64,000 nucleotides of DNA from assembly GCA_036877525.1 (NCBI GenBank), contig JAZGTH010000007.1:12733501-12797500 (forward strand), written 5' to 3'. Source of the DNA: Chromobotia macracanthus. Taxonomy: Eukaryota > Chordata > Actinopteri > Cypriniformes > Botiidae. Position numbers and translations under genes: made by a program. Below are positions 43,253 to 56,800 of this stretch, one piece after another (positions within the stretch are counted from its first letter, which is position 1; every line of letters begins with the position of its first letter). The notes beneath the pieces were generated by a model. That model saw nothing but the letters and a program-made list of their open reading frames with translations, did no database searches and was not told where the DNA came from.

Positions 43253-46200
43253 TCACACATGACAAACAATACACTCCTGCACTGCTTCTGACTCGTGACT
43301 GTGTGTGTGTGTGTGAGAGAGAGTTTCCAGGCTGCTGTTCTTATTAAAGCGTGCAGTGTTGAGTTTTAATTGGGCATCTCATTGAAAGCAGAATAAATGA
43401 CTGCTTTAGGATTTTAGAGCAGGGCTGCTGTTTCCTGTGTTCTGTGGTTTACACTCATTTGTACAAGTGATAAAGTACTAATTATTTACTCAGATCTCAT
43501 TGTATTTTTTCCTACACACCCATTTAGTTGTTTCTGGTTAGAGGAATGAATTTATCTGAATGTATGTGACAGAACGTCAATTTAAAGCAAATATGACCAA
43601 AAAGCAAACACTGATGGTATTCTTAACCATCTGTGGCTGTTTTCTATTAGTGTGTTTGCTAAGGCAAATATCACTATTACCATACTCAGGGTTATGATGG
43701 ATATAGCTTCATAAAAGCAGCTGTGATCTTATTACTTTATAGTATCATATTCAGAGCCTGTGGTCTTGTATTGTTATTTTAATGTATGTTGTTATGTGAA
43801 TATCTGTTACAGCATACAGAGGGTACAAAGTCAGAAAAGACTACAAACACAGTCGACAGCTGACTGGGTAAGTGAGTGATTTGTGTTATTACAGAGAATG
43901 TGAAGCTGATGTCACACTGTGTTGAATTCTGGGTAAATCTTTTGTTTTGACACCATATTAGGAGGATCGCGCTGCCTTTCTGCTTGTGAGTTTAGGGCAG
44001 TATTTTGATTTTCTGTCATGATTATGAAAAATGTCACTACTGTAATGTATTCCTACTGCATTAAGAATAGTTGCGGTAGTGCTTCATTGTTCAAGGAGAA
44101 AACTGGACCATATAATAAGTATTTTTTTGTCTTTTCTACATGTAAAACCACCTATGGAAGAAGGTTGAGGTGACAAGAAGACACTGGAAGCCAAATCTAT
44201 TAATGTCGTCACTGATTAAACTCACTGCTTATCACTTAATAAAATCATTTTTAATTAAATCATGTTTTTAAAACTTAAATTTACCTTTGTTTGTATAACT
44301 GTCACTCTGCTTTTGATTAGCAGAACTTACACACAGCCACTACAAAACTGTTCTAGGTTCTAGGGATTTGTTTGCATTTAGCTTTACATTTATGCATTTG
44401 GCAGATGCTGTGACTTACAGTGCATTTACAGTCTTCAATTTATCAGTACGTGTTCCCCTGAGAATCGAACCCACAACCTACTAACACAATTTGCACTACC
44501 AGTTGAGCTACAGGAACAGTTTGTTGGTTGTCATTTGTTTAGTAAATATGGGTATATATGTTTATATTAAAAGAATATGTTTATATATACACTGAAATGT
44601 TTCCGAAAAAGAAATGGATAGACTTCTGTCAGCCTGTTGAACACATATTTTTTATTTGGATATTTCTACCGTATTATTGCTGATGCAGTAGCAAGTGCCA
44701 ATGTGAAAGTGTTTTCATGGTAACCAGATACATTGTGATTGGCATTCTACAAAACTATATTGAAAACATCAAACCGCCATGCAGTGCAGTAAAATAGCCT
44801 CTATTCCCTGCAAACGATACCATGAAAAATGTATAGATTTATTTTGAGGGCAACTAAAACAAACGGTAAGCAGGTATCTATATTAATTTCAGTATTAGCA
44901 GCAGAAGGGGATCCTCTTAAGATGGTGGCACCACCCCAGCATGCGATGCGGCATGACATAGGTTCACATTCTCTATAGTATAGTAGTTTGTGCATTGTAT
45001 TTGTTCTATACAGTAGAGGCAGCCAGCCATATAAGCCATTTACTGAATTTACATTCAGCTACTAATTCAAACACACGTATAGAGACATCATTTTCAGAGC
45101 ATTCATTTTATTTTTTGTATAGTCAAGGGGCTATCAATTTATCAATCAATAAACCAACCAATCAGATTTTACAGTTAATTATAGGGTTTTGATTGGGGAT
45201 TTCATTTTTTTCTTTATAATCTATCTTTATCCTCTGATCATACAGGTAGTTGATTATTAAATGTTATACTAAGTTTGACAGAAATGTTGTTTCAGGAACA
45301 AAAAATGTCTTACTGGAAAAATCACATGCATTTTCCCTTTATGAAAGCATGCGTTTTCCATTTTCAGTCGTTTCTGCTCATCGTATCTGAGTATCTGCAC
45401 TACTCACTAGGGCACAACTCTGATGTATAACTGGTTTATGATGTGTCCAGTCATTGTAAGCATTTTTATGCACTGTTTAATTAGAATGTGGTTTTGGATA
45501 AAGTAATTCTTATTAAGTTTTTATTCTCCCTCCACTTATCTGAGAGTGTTTGTGTTTGTGTATGCATGTGTGTGTGTGCGTTTATGTGTGTGTGTATCCT
45601 CCAGTCAGTTGGTTTATCAGTGGGGATTCTCAATGCTTGTTTATATCAGAAATCTCAGTGGTGAAACTTCAAACCTCACACTTTGCTATTCTGTTTCATC
45701 AGAGCTAGAGAGGATCGTTATAGATTTATTTTGACATCAACTGGCCCAATTTTCCCTTGTAAAGTTCATAAACTTACCTACATGCTCATTAGCTGACAGG
45801 AGCAGGTGTATGTGAGTCTTATGACAGGGTATGAGCAGGTCTCAGATAATATCAGTGTATGTGAATTCAAATCATACGTTACACATGTCAGACTTACCAC
45901 AATAAATAGATAAGTGACTTTTGAGGAGTGGGCAAAGCTGCTGATGATGTCAATGCTATTGGAATAATTTCATTGCTCAAAGTTCGCTTTTTCTTAGGTT
46001 GGAAGTTCTTAATCTTCTTTTATTTAAGTATCAACTTAGTCTCAGATGTTTTTGTTTCAGGAAAGATTAAATTGGACACAAACTAGACATCTTCTGACAT
46101 ATGATTAAAGTATTGAACTAGAAAATAACTGTGGATAGCAGAGCTCAAAACATTTGGTCTTGGGAGAATTTGAGAATATTGAAGTTTAAATTGAGAGCTC

Positions 46201-47125
46201 TCGTACTTATGGCCACAGTCTGAGATCTCTTCTGATTGCTTAGATCTCTTCTGAAACTCCATACAATTAGCGTGACATTATTGGTCTTTTCACTATGAGA
46301 AAAATATGGAAATCAGGAGCAACTGCTGTCTAAAATTAACTGTTATTGATATATTAAAAACATCTTATTTTTGACTTTTATTTTCACTTTTGGAATGTGG
46401 TAATATTCTATCAACAGCATATTGTTTTATACTGAATTGTTTTCTTGGAGTTTCAGAAATATTAAGCATGGATTTTCAGAAATTCTAACTGTTCTATCAT
46501 TTTGCCTCCCCAGAAAAGGCATATCGGAAACAAGAAACTCTGCCAGTCACAATCCAGGAGACAAGGTCAGACATAATAAGGCCTACAGGTGGAGTTTGAA
46601 ATACTTAAAAAAACTTAACTTAAATGACCATGAAAAGTTGAATGTATATAATAATAATACTCACATTACCAAAATTAAATATATTCACATATCAGATTGA
46701 AGAGAGCATTCCAGGTCCAGATGAAGACTGTATGATCATTTCAGAGTTTCATTTCAAAGGAATTGTCGTTTTTCACTTAAACTCTTTCACTCTGCCATAG
46801 AAATCAAATCTCATTTGTGCTGTTGTGTATTCAGACACAACTCTGTGTCTGTTTCTCTTTGCCATTTCAGAGCTTGTGAGTCTCTGCATAGAAAAGACCA
46901 GCATGATCATTCTTCAGAATATACAGGCCTGTAAGGACAGAGAGCTAAATGACAGATTTTTAATTTTTTTGGTGAACTATTCCTTTAATTATATGCCTGA
47001 TACAGCTCCTGTCCTCTAAATTCTGCCACCAAACTGAACTGAATGTTACACGGAAAACCCCACAGATCAAATGCCACAGTCATTGAGACAAAAGAGACAA
47101 TTCCCTTGTTGAGAATTCACTTTTG

Positions 47126-47163
<38 letters not shown>

Positions 47164-50100
47164 CAGGGAGGTACAGAGAAGCAGTGAATAAAAAGACTGG
47201 AAAAAGTGTGCTAGAGAGTAAACGCTGACTTCTCCCTGAGGTGATTTGTATTTTTGCCGCTCTCTCTACAGATGTTGGAGCCCCTTTTTTCCAGTAAAGA
47301 CCTGAGGTTCTTTGCTAGGACTTTGATATCCTGTTCGAATTCAATATGTGAAATAGTAGAGCCACTCTGTGACTTGGAGCACATTGCTGAGCTTTGAAGT
47401 CTGATCCAATTTTTGCTGCTCGCCATTTGATGTTGAAAGGATGAGATGAAGAAAACGTACAGTTTTTGCCAGTAACTCTGCTGAGCATATGTAAGATTAA
47501 AACAGCCCGCTGCTTTGGAGGGGGTACTTAGAAATGTTAAGCAGATTAATTCTTTCCTATAGCTCTTTTATTCAAAGATAAAATTAAATGTGTGTGGAAG
47601 TCTGCGAGGATGGCCTCCGTTATTTCCTGCATTACAATGAACTGAGTGTGACGAGGGAGAGAGCGAGTGAGAGACAGAGAGCTCTAGCAGCAGTGCATTA
47701 GCACTTACTGCTTGTGTTGCCAAACACTGTGTTAATGGATGCTGGTAAAAACAGTCTGCTCTCAATAAATGACTTCACTTAATTCACATAAAAGACTCGC
47801 TGCTGTTTTATTCATTATGATAAATGTGTTTGTATTTGTTTACTTTGTTCTGTGTGTGTCTGTGTGTTGCTCTTTGAGGTTGCACATAAAGACACAGGCA
47901 GTAGAAAGGAAAGCTCCAGTGGCATGTCTGTGCTGAAGACAGACAGACAGAGTTACGGTGGAGAAACAAACGAGATACAGGAGAGACCTGCACTGAGCAA
48001 ACAGGGTGAGTCAACACAGACACACACATCCTCACAATAAAAGTTCCCAGAATACAAACAATGCCACACATAAATATACACTAAACCACAGACACACAAA
48101 GTAACAGACATACACAGTACTGCACTACACAAGAGCTAAAGGCAGATGAAATCCCCACACTGCTACTGCAGCATAATTCTTTAAAGGAAAATCCTGTCAT
48201 CATGTCATTCCAAACACACATGACTTACTTTCCTCCATGGAACACAACAGGGGAAAATCTCAGGTCTGTTCTTGCTGCTTATTTCTGTTTAATAAACAAA
48301 AACAGCTCCAAAAATGACCATCAATCACAAAAAAGCCTTCAGCATATTTAAAATAGGTATATGGCATCAATGATGTCAAACTTTCATCTTCACATAGTAA
48401 GTTTGAAATCGCTGAACTGTGTTTCACAGTTTTGTTTTGAAAACTTTTGTGACTAACAACTTACATTTCTGTTTGTTCTTCACACAAAATTATTACATGA
48501 CATTAGAAGACATTTGTGACACGTTCTGGCAAATGGTTCAGAATGACAATGGTCTAATTATAAGATACAGGTGAAATAAGTAAAAAAAAATGTCAATTTG
48601 TTCTAATTTGGTCTAAAAGATCACAATGATACAAACAGCAGTTAAACATCTAAAATTATCTTTATTTTTACATTGTCTGAGAGATTTGTTTTAATAATCT
48701 ATGAAGTCCATGAAAAAATTGTTTTTTTGCTCTCTTCTCAATGACTTGTGCTTCAGAAATTCCAACTAATTTTTTTAATGGAGAATATGCAAATAACAGG
48801 AATTCATTTTTGAAAATTTGCTTATTGTGGCGCATTTTGACAGCACGGGTCACATTTATACTTTTTTGATGCTTTTTTTTTCATTTTGGAGCTTGCAAGT
48901 CTGTTTACTTTTATTGTGTGACAAAGCAGCGTGAATTACTTCGCAGTGAACAAATAACGGTATACAGGGTTTGGAGAGACCTGAGGTGGAGTAAATGCAG
49001 ACAGAATTTTCATTTTTAAGTGAACTATTACTTTACTACCAGCAGTGCCTCCATTCCTCTCTTGCTCTGGCTTTCTGTCACATCAGTTTATGGTTTGGAT
49101 GAGCTTTAGTTGAGCCCAGGCATTGGATGAGAGACATGATGCCAGTGACACATGCCAGTGACTCTATTAGATGCTCACAGTCACAGTGACACAAAGACCA
49201 AAACACACATATTTGCTGAACATATGTTTGCTTTGTGTTTTGCCCTGGGCTGTGAATTACATTAATGAAAGCTGCCTGGGAGCTGTGTGTGTGTGTGTGT
49301 GTGCAGAGAGATGGAAGGTGTGTCAATCAGGGGCAAATGTAGAGGCGGGGCTGCTGGGATTGGTTGCCGGGGGTCCATCATTAGAGTGATTACTGGTGGA
49401 AGGTGTGTGTGGGGGTGGGATTGAGATGAGCTGTGTGTCCACGGATTACCGGATTAAGACAGATAATGTAACACGCTCTGCACTGCAGTGGCTCCGGATT
49501 ACTGTCAAATCACCACAGCTCGCCTGCGTTAGACAGCTGCTAACTCAATGAGACTAAGAGCAGGTGACCTCACACATCACTGTCTGCGATGTTTATAAAT
49601 AAATAAATAAAATAAATACAGTTCTGTATACATTTTTGATCTTAAAAATATATTTTACTCACATCTTTGGGTGTGTATTACAATGTTATGGAAGCCACTA
49701 TTGTCGGCCAAGGTCAAATGTCATATGTTGTAATTCCTCAAGAAACAGACTCTGTAATAAGAATTTCTGTGTATTCAAAACTATTAAATATTGATTATTC
49801 TCATAATTTGTAATTTATAATGTTTGTAGTTTGCTAAATTCCTTAAAACTCTTTCAAACTCTTTTCTTAAACATCTTTCAAATACATATTTAACCTGGTA
49901 AATATAACATATCCAGTGACTGTCTTCCTCAGAAGCCCTCTATACCAGAGGAACTACAGATATCCTTTGAACAGGATTTGTTTCCGGAGAATTTACAAAA
50001 ATCATGAGAGTGCTGTCTGAGGCTGACACTAGTTAACTGTATGTACACTCATAATGTACTGGAGGATAAAGATGTCTCAGCATGACCCTGCCTGGCTGTT

Positions 50101-50783
50101 TAAAACTATTTAGTTCAAATGACCTTACCTTAAATATGCAAAAACAAAATTGCTGACTATACTGCACTGAGAGCCAACACACACACATATGTTGGCATAT
50201 GTGGATTATGAGGACTCTCCATATACGTAATGGTTTTTACACTGTACAAACTGTATATTCTACCCCCTAACCCCACCTCTAAACTTAACCCTCACAGAAA
50301 ATGTCCATGTTTTCTGAGCAATTTAGTTTATGAGGACAGAGGAAGTGTCCCTGTAAACCATGTTTATGTTGTTATACAAATGCATTATACACATTAGTGT
50401 CCTCCTTGTTTGCCCCAAAAAAAACCCACCCCCACCCCTGCGCGATTACCTCTGTTAACAGAACAGAACACATGTAGGAGTGCATTATGTGAAAGCATGT
50501 GTGTGGATTTGTGTGTGTGTGTGTGTCTGTGTGTGTGTCAGGGGAGATGGCAAAGCCAGATGTCTGGAGTTCTGCTCACTTCCTGCTGCTCACTTCCTCT
50601 CTCTATTATTCTGCTGCTGTCATTCCAGAGATACACAGAGGCTTCCAAGTTTATTACTGTAAATAAGTTTTTTTGTTTTCTTTTTACAAACTGAGGGACA
50701 TGTCAGCATTACGTTCTATGGTAATTAACAGCGTGATACATGTTGAAAGTAACTCTGAATGATCCTTCAAAGTTGAGATTGGG

Positions 50784-50820
<37 letters not shown>

Positions 50821-53800
50821 CTCTCTTTCTCTCTTTCAGCCCCATCGTAATTTACCTTTCTTGTTTTCTCAATACTGACATGTATGTTTACCAAAAGCAT
50901 AATCTTTATAAAGCGGGTTAGCATAAGGAGCTCAGCTTTTAGAAACCATGAAGTCTGATCCTTTTTGCCAGAGAGCAACATAAGAGAACTAACTTTCACT
51001 TAAAAAGTATGGGCGTACAAAGACAAAGATGTGTTATTCTATATACATAAGTGCCTTTGAAAGGCATAAAGAAAATTCCAGAAAGAAACACTTTATGCTG
51101 CCGTCTCTTATTTATTTTTGTGTGGATGGCAGTGATAAGCATTGGCCTGAAGGGTTCTGTGGTGTGGGGGAGTGTTAAAATAGTCTGATTTGGGCTTTTC
51201 TCAGTAAAACACACCTCTAAACATGTCATTTAAATGTATCATCAAATACAAGATCAAAAGTTTTCCAGGATTAGCAGAAATGAGTGACAAAACAAATGAA
51301 CAGTGTACAGTGTGAACAGTGTCATTCCTGGTTAGTGCGACTTGACTTATTTGATGGATTAACCTCAGTGAGGTACATATTTCCTCTTTCCTCTTGTGTC
51401 TAAATGAATTGAATCTTGGTTTGGGCTGCAGTTGATCTTCCCTTTGAGTTTCTTCTGAATCTGTTACATAAGGAGTTTTTTTCCCCAATTTATGGAAACC
51501 TCATGCCAATATAGCTATCCAGATAATTAGATTTTATGGTGAATAACTTTAAAATAGCTTTCATTAGTAACATTATCGCATTGCAAAATGCTTTAACAAA
51601 TAATAATTATTCTACAGTACAGTCAGAAATTTGGTGATGTCATTAAACTTATAACTTATATATATATATATGTATATATATATGCATTAACGTTAATGAC
51701 ATCATATTTGAATGTGCTGTAGATTAACTATGGTCTGTAATCTGTTTTTTATAACGTAATATTATGTGTGTCAACCAATTATATATTTATATTTATAGTT
51801 CACCAAAAAAGAAAATTCTATCATCATCATTTTTGGGAGAAATTAATGCTGCTCTTTCTTCTAAACAGTGAAAGTAAATGAAGGCTGACCTATTCACTCA
51901 CTAACATTGTGTAAAAGATGACAGAAGTTTCATTTTGGGTAAACTATCCCTTTGTGCTTAAAGGCTTATTGAAAGTTATTGTAAAATTTCATTATTGCAA
52001 TATTTCTTTGACAGTTCATCATTGAACAGCAGCTTTATCATTTTATCATGCTGTGAATTAGATAACAAAATATGAATTTATTTTGAAGATAACACAAGCA
52101 CACATTTTTAGCAGAACAGTTAAAAAACTGTGGCTTTTAAATGACTAAATCTGTGTGCTGCTTGTGGGAAACTGACCTAATTCAGACAATAAAATCACTT
52201 AGACAGCAGTTGGCCTTCATCATTGTGCAGAGAAGTGTTGGTATGTTCTGAGAATAGCTCCAGCATCATTTGTATCTAGATCTGGATATATTTTATCTAG
52301 CACTATAGTGTTCAGATATCTAATGGTGTTCAGATAACGGTATTCAGATATCTGTGATTAAAGTGTCCACAGATTTTTAAGGCCATAGATATATGTAGAA
52401 ATGTTATTGCTTATGATAAGAGTATAAATAAACAGTTTTAAGTCCTTTGAAGATTTTCAGTCATCGTGATCCTGTCATTCTCTGTGTACGCCAGGTTCTG
52501 TTCATTAATGTCAGCAGCAGAACAGATTATTTGAAGGTGTCAGGCTGCCTGTGTAGCCCTGAACTCAATGACTGTGTCTAATTGGCTACACTGCTGACTG
52601 TGTCAGCCGCAGGGAAGATGTCATGTCAGATCAACAGAGATATGTTTTTTAAGGGAGGTCGGGGGTCTCTGTCACACCAGCCTCCTAAAGGCCAGCCACA
52701 CAATCCACTCTTCTCTCTACTCTCTCTCCCACTCACTCTTTCTCTTTTTCAAGCTGATCGTCATATCATCATCATCATCTCTTGATGTAACATACTGTCC
52801 TGCTATTATAAAACACAAATTTTCTCACTTCTGCTCCTGCTTGGTGAAATGTAACTGAGCACTGCATTGTGGGAAAGTCTTGGTGCCAACTTTTAAAATC
52901 CTCTTAATGTCATTGAGATACAGAGAAACTTTAACAAGATGTTCACATAGGTTTTTTCACAAGACATTAACAGATGGAGTATTTAAATTGTGCTTCAAAA
53001 AAGAAAGTCTGTCTTCCACTGTCCCTTGTATTAGCATATAAGCATCCGTGATACTGTGGTTTAAGTCCTGGTGATGAGTTGGGTGGCTTTCCTTTCATCC
53101 TCTTAAGGTGTGACTGGTTGAAGTTAAAGACTGTCTTGTTATTATGTCGGATTTTCCATGACCATGTGTGTGCGTTTAAAGGGAATTAGTTTGTTTTTAG
53201 TTTGCTTATTGGTGTATGTATTGATTGCCAGTTTTTGTCATACACACTGTTGTCATAAACACATCAGGTCATATTGGGCCCATGATGTTTTCCTTGTTGT
53301 GAGTGTCATTTCAAGCATATTGTGATTATTAGATTGTTATAATCAGACATTACTGAAAGTTCCAGTTCCATATTGGCCTAGAAGAACTCCCAAGTGTCTG
53401 ACTATATTGTTGCTCAGTAGCTTTGTTTGAAAGGCTTGAGGAATGCAGTCTTAATGTCTGTGTGAGTGTCTGTGTATAGTGTGTCTTTGCATTAGTTTGT
53501 ACGTTTGTGGGTTATTGTTGTCTGTTATACTTTTGTCTGTGTTTGTGCTGTTTCCAATGTCTCTGTTCAGCATTGTGTTTGTGTGTATGGTCTGGTCTGC
53601 ACATGCTTCATTTAGACATGAAAGACTGCTGCTGATGATTTTGCCCCCCCATCTGTACAAACAAACCCCGGCGGCTCAGCTCGGCCCAGCCCAGCCAGTG
53701 ACATGTCAGGTGATCAGAGCACGTGAGCGACGAGAATCAATACGCCTCCTGCATTTATACAGCTAAAGCCCCTTTTAGCATCTCTTTTATGTAGTTTCTG

Positions 53801-56800
53801 AAGCGCGTTCTGATTCAAGGGATTTAGAGGTGCTTTTTAAGAGGCAGCCTGAGTCTTGTCAAATTAAAACCTCTCTCTGAGAATTCACAGTCTTTTTATC
53901 TATCCAATACAAACATTTACAATATGCAAGGCAAGTGGTAAAACATAAAACTCAACCCCTTAGTGATTTATTTTATTGCTTTTTCTTCTTTTCGTACACA
54001 GACGTCCATATAACAAATCAATCCTAAGTCCTAAATAAAGGATTATGTCTGACCAAACCTTTCCAACATACATGTCAGTGCACATGCTCTGAAAACCATA
54101 CAGTGGTTTGTAGTTGTTTTAATACATTTGTTTAATCCTTTTATTTCGCATGCTTTGCATATTGTGTGCACACAAATGTACATAAAAATGTACATTTCTG
54201 TGGAAAAAGAATTTTGGTTATCCATAGCACTTTATTCTTTCTGCATTTATTTACGATATTAATTTAGCATTTACCATTGAGGAATATTTATACACAAGTG
54301 TGAAGGATTTTGTTGTTGTTTCTTGTTTATTTTTATAGGAAAGATGTAGAAGTTAAAAGGGTGAGGGATGCTCAGATCATCATTCTACCTGGATTGATTG
54401 GTCCTAATAATGTTGTGTATATTGTAAAATGTAGGGGACTAAGCACCAAACCTTGAGGTATCCCAGTGATTAGTTGGTCTTGTGTGCTATGAACACACTA
54501 TTGAATACTGCTGTTTTTCTGGTTCTGGCTGTTATGATCAGTCTGTAGTATTAACACAAATTAGAAAGTTGTATTGGCAAATTAGGTAAATGTTGCTAGT
54601 TTAATGATATTTTAAAAATTACTGGCTATAAACATGTGTAATTGGTAATGTTGTAATTGTGTGTAACATATGTAATCTTGTATATCCTAACTGTCTGTTG
54701 TGTATATATTATGTCTAATGTGTATTGTTATCTGTGAATTGTAATCTGCATCATTTAGAGCATGCACTGAAGACTTTAAAGTGATTTGGTTTAATTCATT
54801 TAAAACATTAACTTTGACAATCCTAAAGTAACATTTTTTTTAAACTTATGGGTTTTCTTAACAAATGTACGAAACTTTGCTATCGTACAACATGTTTCAA
54901 ATGTAAATTACATTTTAATGCTGACATTAGTGTCTTGCGCTTATTTGCTAGTTCTCATCCTTCTTGTTCTCTAACGTTTAACTTTCAGCTACTTCTCCTG
55001 TGAAAGGCTGATGGCATTGCATTCACTTCTGGGGTGATTTTGTTTTTGTACAGCTTGATATTTGTTTCACTCTTAGTGTGAGAAAATGACATTTGTCTAC
55101 TATTTCTTTCACTTTTTAGATTGAAGTATCTACTCGATGTATCATTCAAATTTCAATACTGTGTAACTTGATCAGCTCCAAGTTTTGTGGTTTGCAGGCT
55201 CTGGGCAGGATGGAGAGCATTTTTCAGCTGTTGGCAGCCTGTGTGTTGCTGGTCTATTAGGGTAAGAGCAATGACCCTGAGGAGAGCTCTGGATCAAATG
55301 GTGCTGATTTCCCAGACAAAGAGGGAGGATCAGGCACTAACCCACATGTGTTGTATGTGGCAGAGGTCTAACCCACACAATGATCAGCAGATCACTAATT
55401 AGTCAAGGTCAGACTACTTGAAGACTTTGTGGGAGAGTATCCAACATAAAGATACTTCTCTGCCTCTTTTTTCCTTTCATTCTCAAATATTTGCATGCCT
55501 TTTCTCACAGTTTGAGTTTTTGTATGTTGAAGAACTGCATGAACTGAATAAAGCAGTATTCCCAACCTATATTTTTGAAATTTAAGGAAAATTAAAAAAT
55601 TAAAGGGTGGAACTTTTATCCATTTGTCTAGCAGTTTGAAGGGATAGGCTTAAAAAAAACAGAGAACATAGCAAGTTCTTTAGTATTTTGGTCAAAGATT
55701 TGTCTTTAAAAAAGCAATTTATTTTATTTTTTTTTTTTATTAAATAGCAATATTCTTCTTTGTTTGTAGTATCCGAAAGATATTACTTGTTTGCTGTCAG
55801 CACACATTTGATTATAAATGTGTTTTTCCAGTGTTTCCAGCAATCTCCTACTTTTGGCCTAAACGGTTATGTTCTCTGTTTGATGTCCTCTTATTATACA
55901 AATATAGAGTTTCTGTCCAAATCCAGTTTTAATTTACAATGTTGAAATGACTTGCAGATCAGCTGTTACAAGGTGCAGTTCCTTGACAAAGCACAGCATG
56001 ATGGGAAGTCATCTTCTGAAAAAGAAAAACTTTTAAACGTGACAATGAGCATTTTGACCCATTTGAGGAACTTCTGGACCAGAACCAAGCAGCCATTATA
56101 GCTGCATCACTATAAAGTGGTAGAGTACATCACCTTGTTTAAACGTCTTTGAAGCAGCAGAACGTCAAATCTATGCAAAGTAGAATTACACCCAGCAAGA
56201 GAAAGACTGAATCTCAGACCTTTGAAGTGTTGGAAGGATAGAGATGTTCTGCAGTCTGTTCAAAGCCATCACGCAGGAGCATTTCACAGAAAGAGTGCGT
56301 CACTGAACTCTGTTTTAGAGAAGATTTACAGAGTATCTGGAAAGATGATGAGCTGCGGAGCACTGACTTTTCTAAAGTGAAGACAAGATGAAACACTCCC
56401 GGATATTAAATATACATTCTGTCGTAATAAAGGTGTCCTGGATTTCTGCTCGTTTTGTCGTGTTTGTAGATCTGAAAGGTTACGAGTGAACATGAGAAAG
56501 ACTTTCTTCTCTTGCTGACATGCTGTTTGATCTATAATAATTGTAAACCGACAGAATTTGGCAAATCAGATTGCTGGATCTTATGTATCATTGTGAAACG
56601 TATACACTGCATATTTAAAATGACTTGCACTTGTGAGTGAAGAAATTCTTTAAAAAATAAGATTTGTTGTTAAAACCACAAATCCATGCCAATAGTGTGG
56701 GTCACTGCTAACTTTGAAAATATCTGCCACAAGCTAGTGGCTCTGTGTGTTTGTGTATATGGCTAAGGCAAGCATCACTACTCTTATTGCTTGTGGCTGA

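Larger units (their letters stand above)
41702..43812 (+). other. intron 27, with G-rich/CpG-rich block and TA repeat
   Basis: Contains a purine-rich stretch (42236-42275), a CpG- and G-rich block with an antisense open frame (42445-42620), and a (TA)n microsatellite (43210-43248). No myo3b exon seen inside. Confidence 0.7.
46566..47878 (+). other. intron 29, with a candidate alternative exon
   Basis: Holds a 60-base exon-like stretch (46871-46930), a partial MITE end (46956-46989) and a GA microsatellite (47130-47159). The stretch 47440-47770 is less AT-rich and unassigned. Confidence 0.6.

Noticed and set aside
55198..55261. Exon-like stretch after TTTGCAG ending in a GTAAGA donor, with a short hydrophobic reading MESIFQLLAACVLLVY nearby
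   Set aside because: Its incoming phase fits exon 30 but it leaves phase 2, which does not fit exon 31. The hydrophobic reading stops after 16 codons. No similarity recognised.
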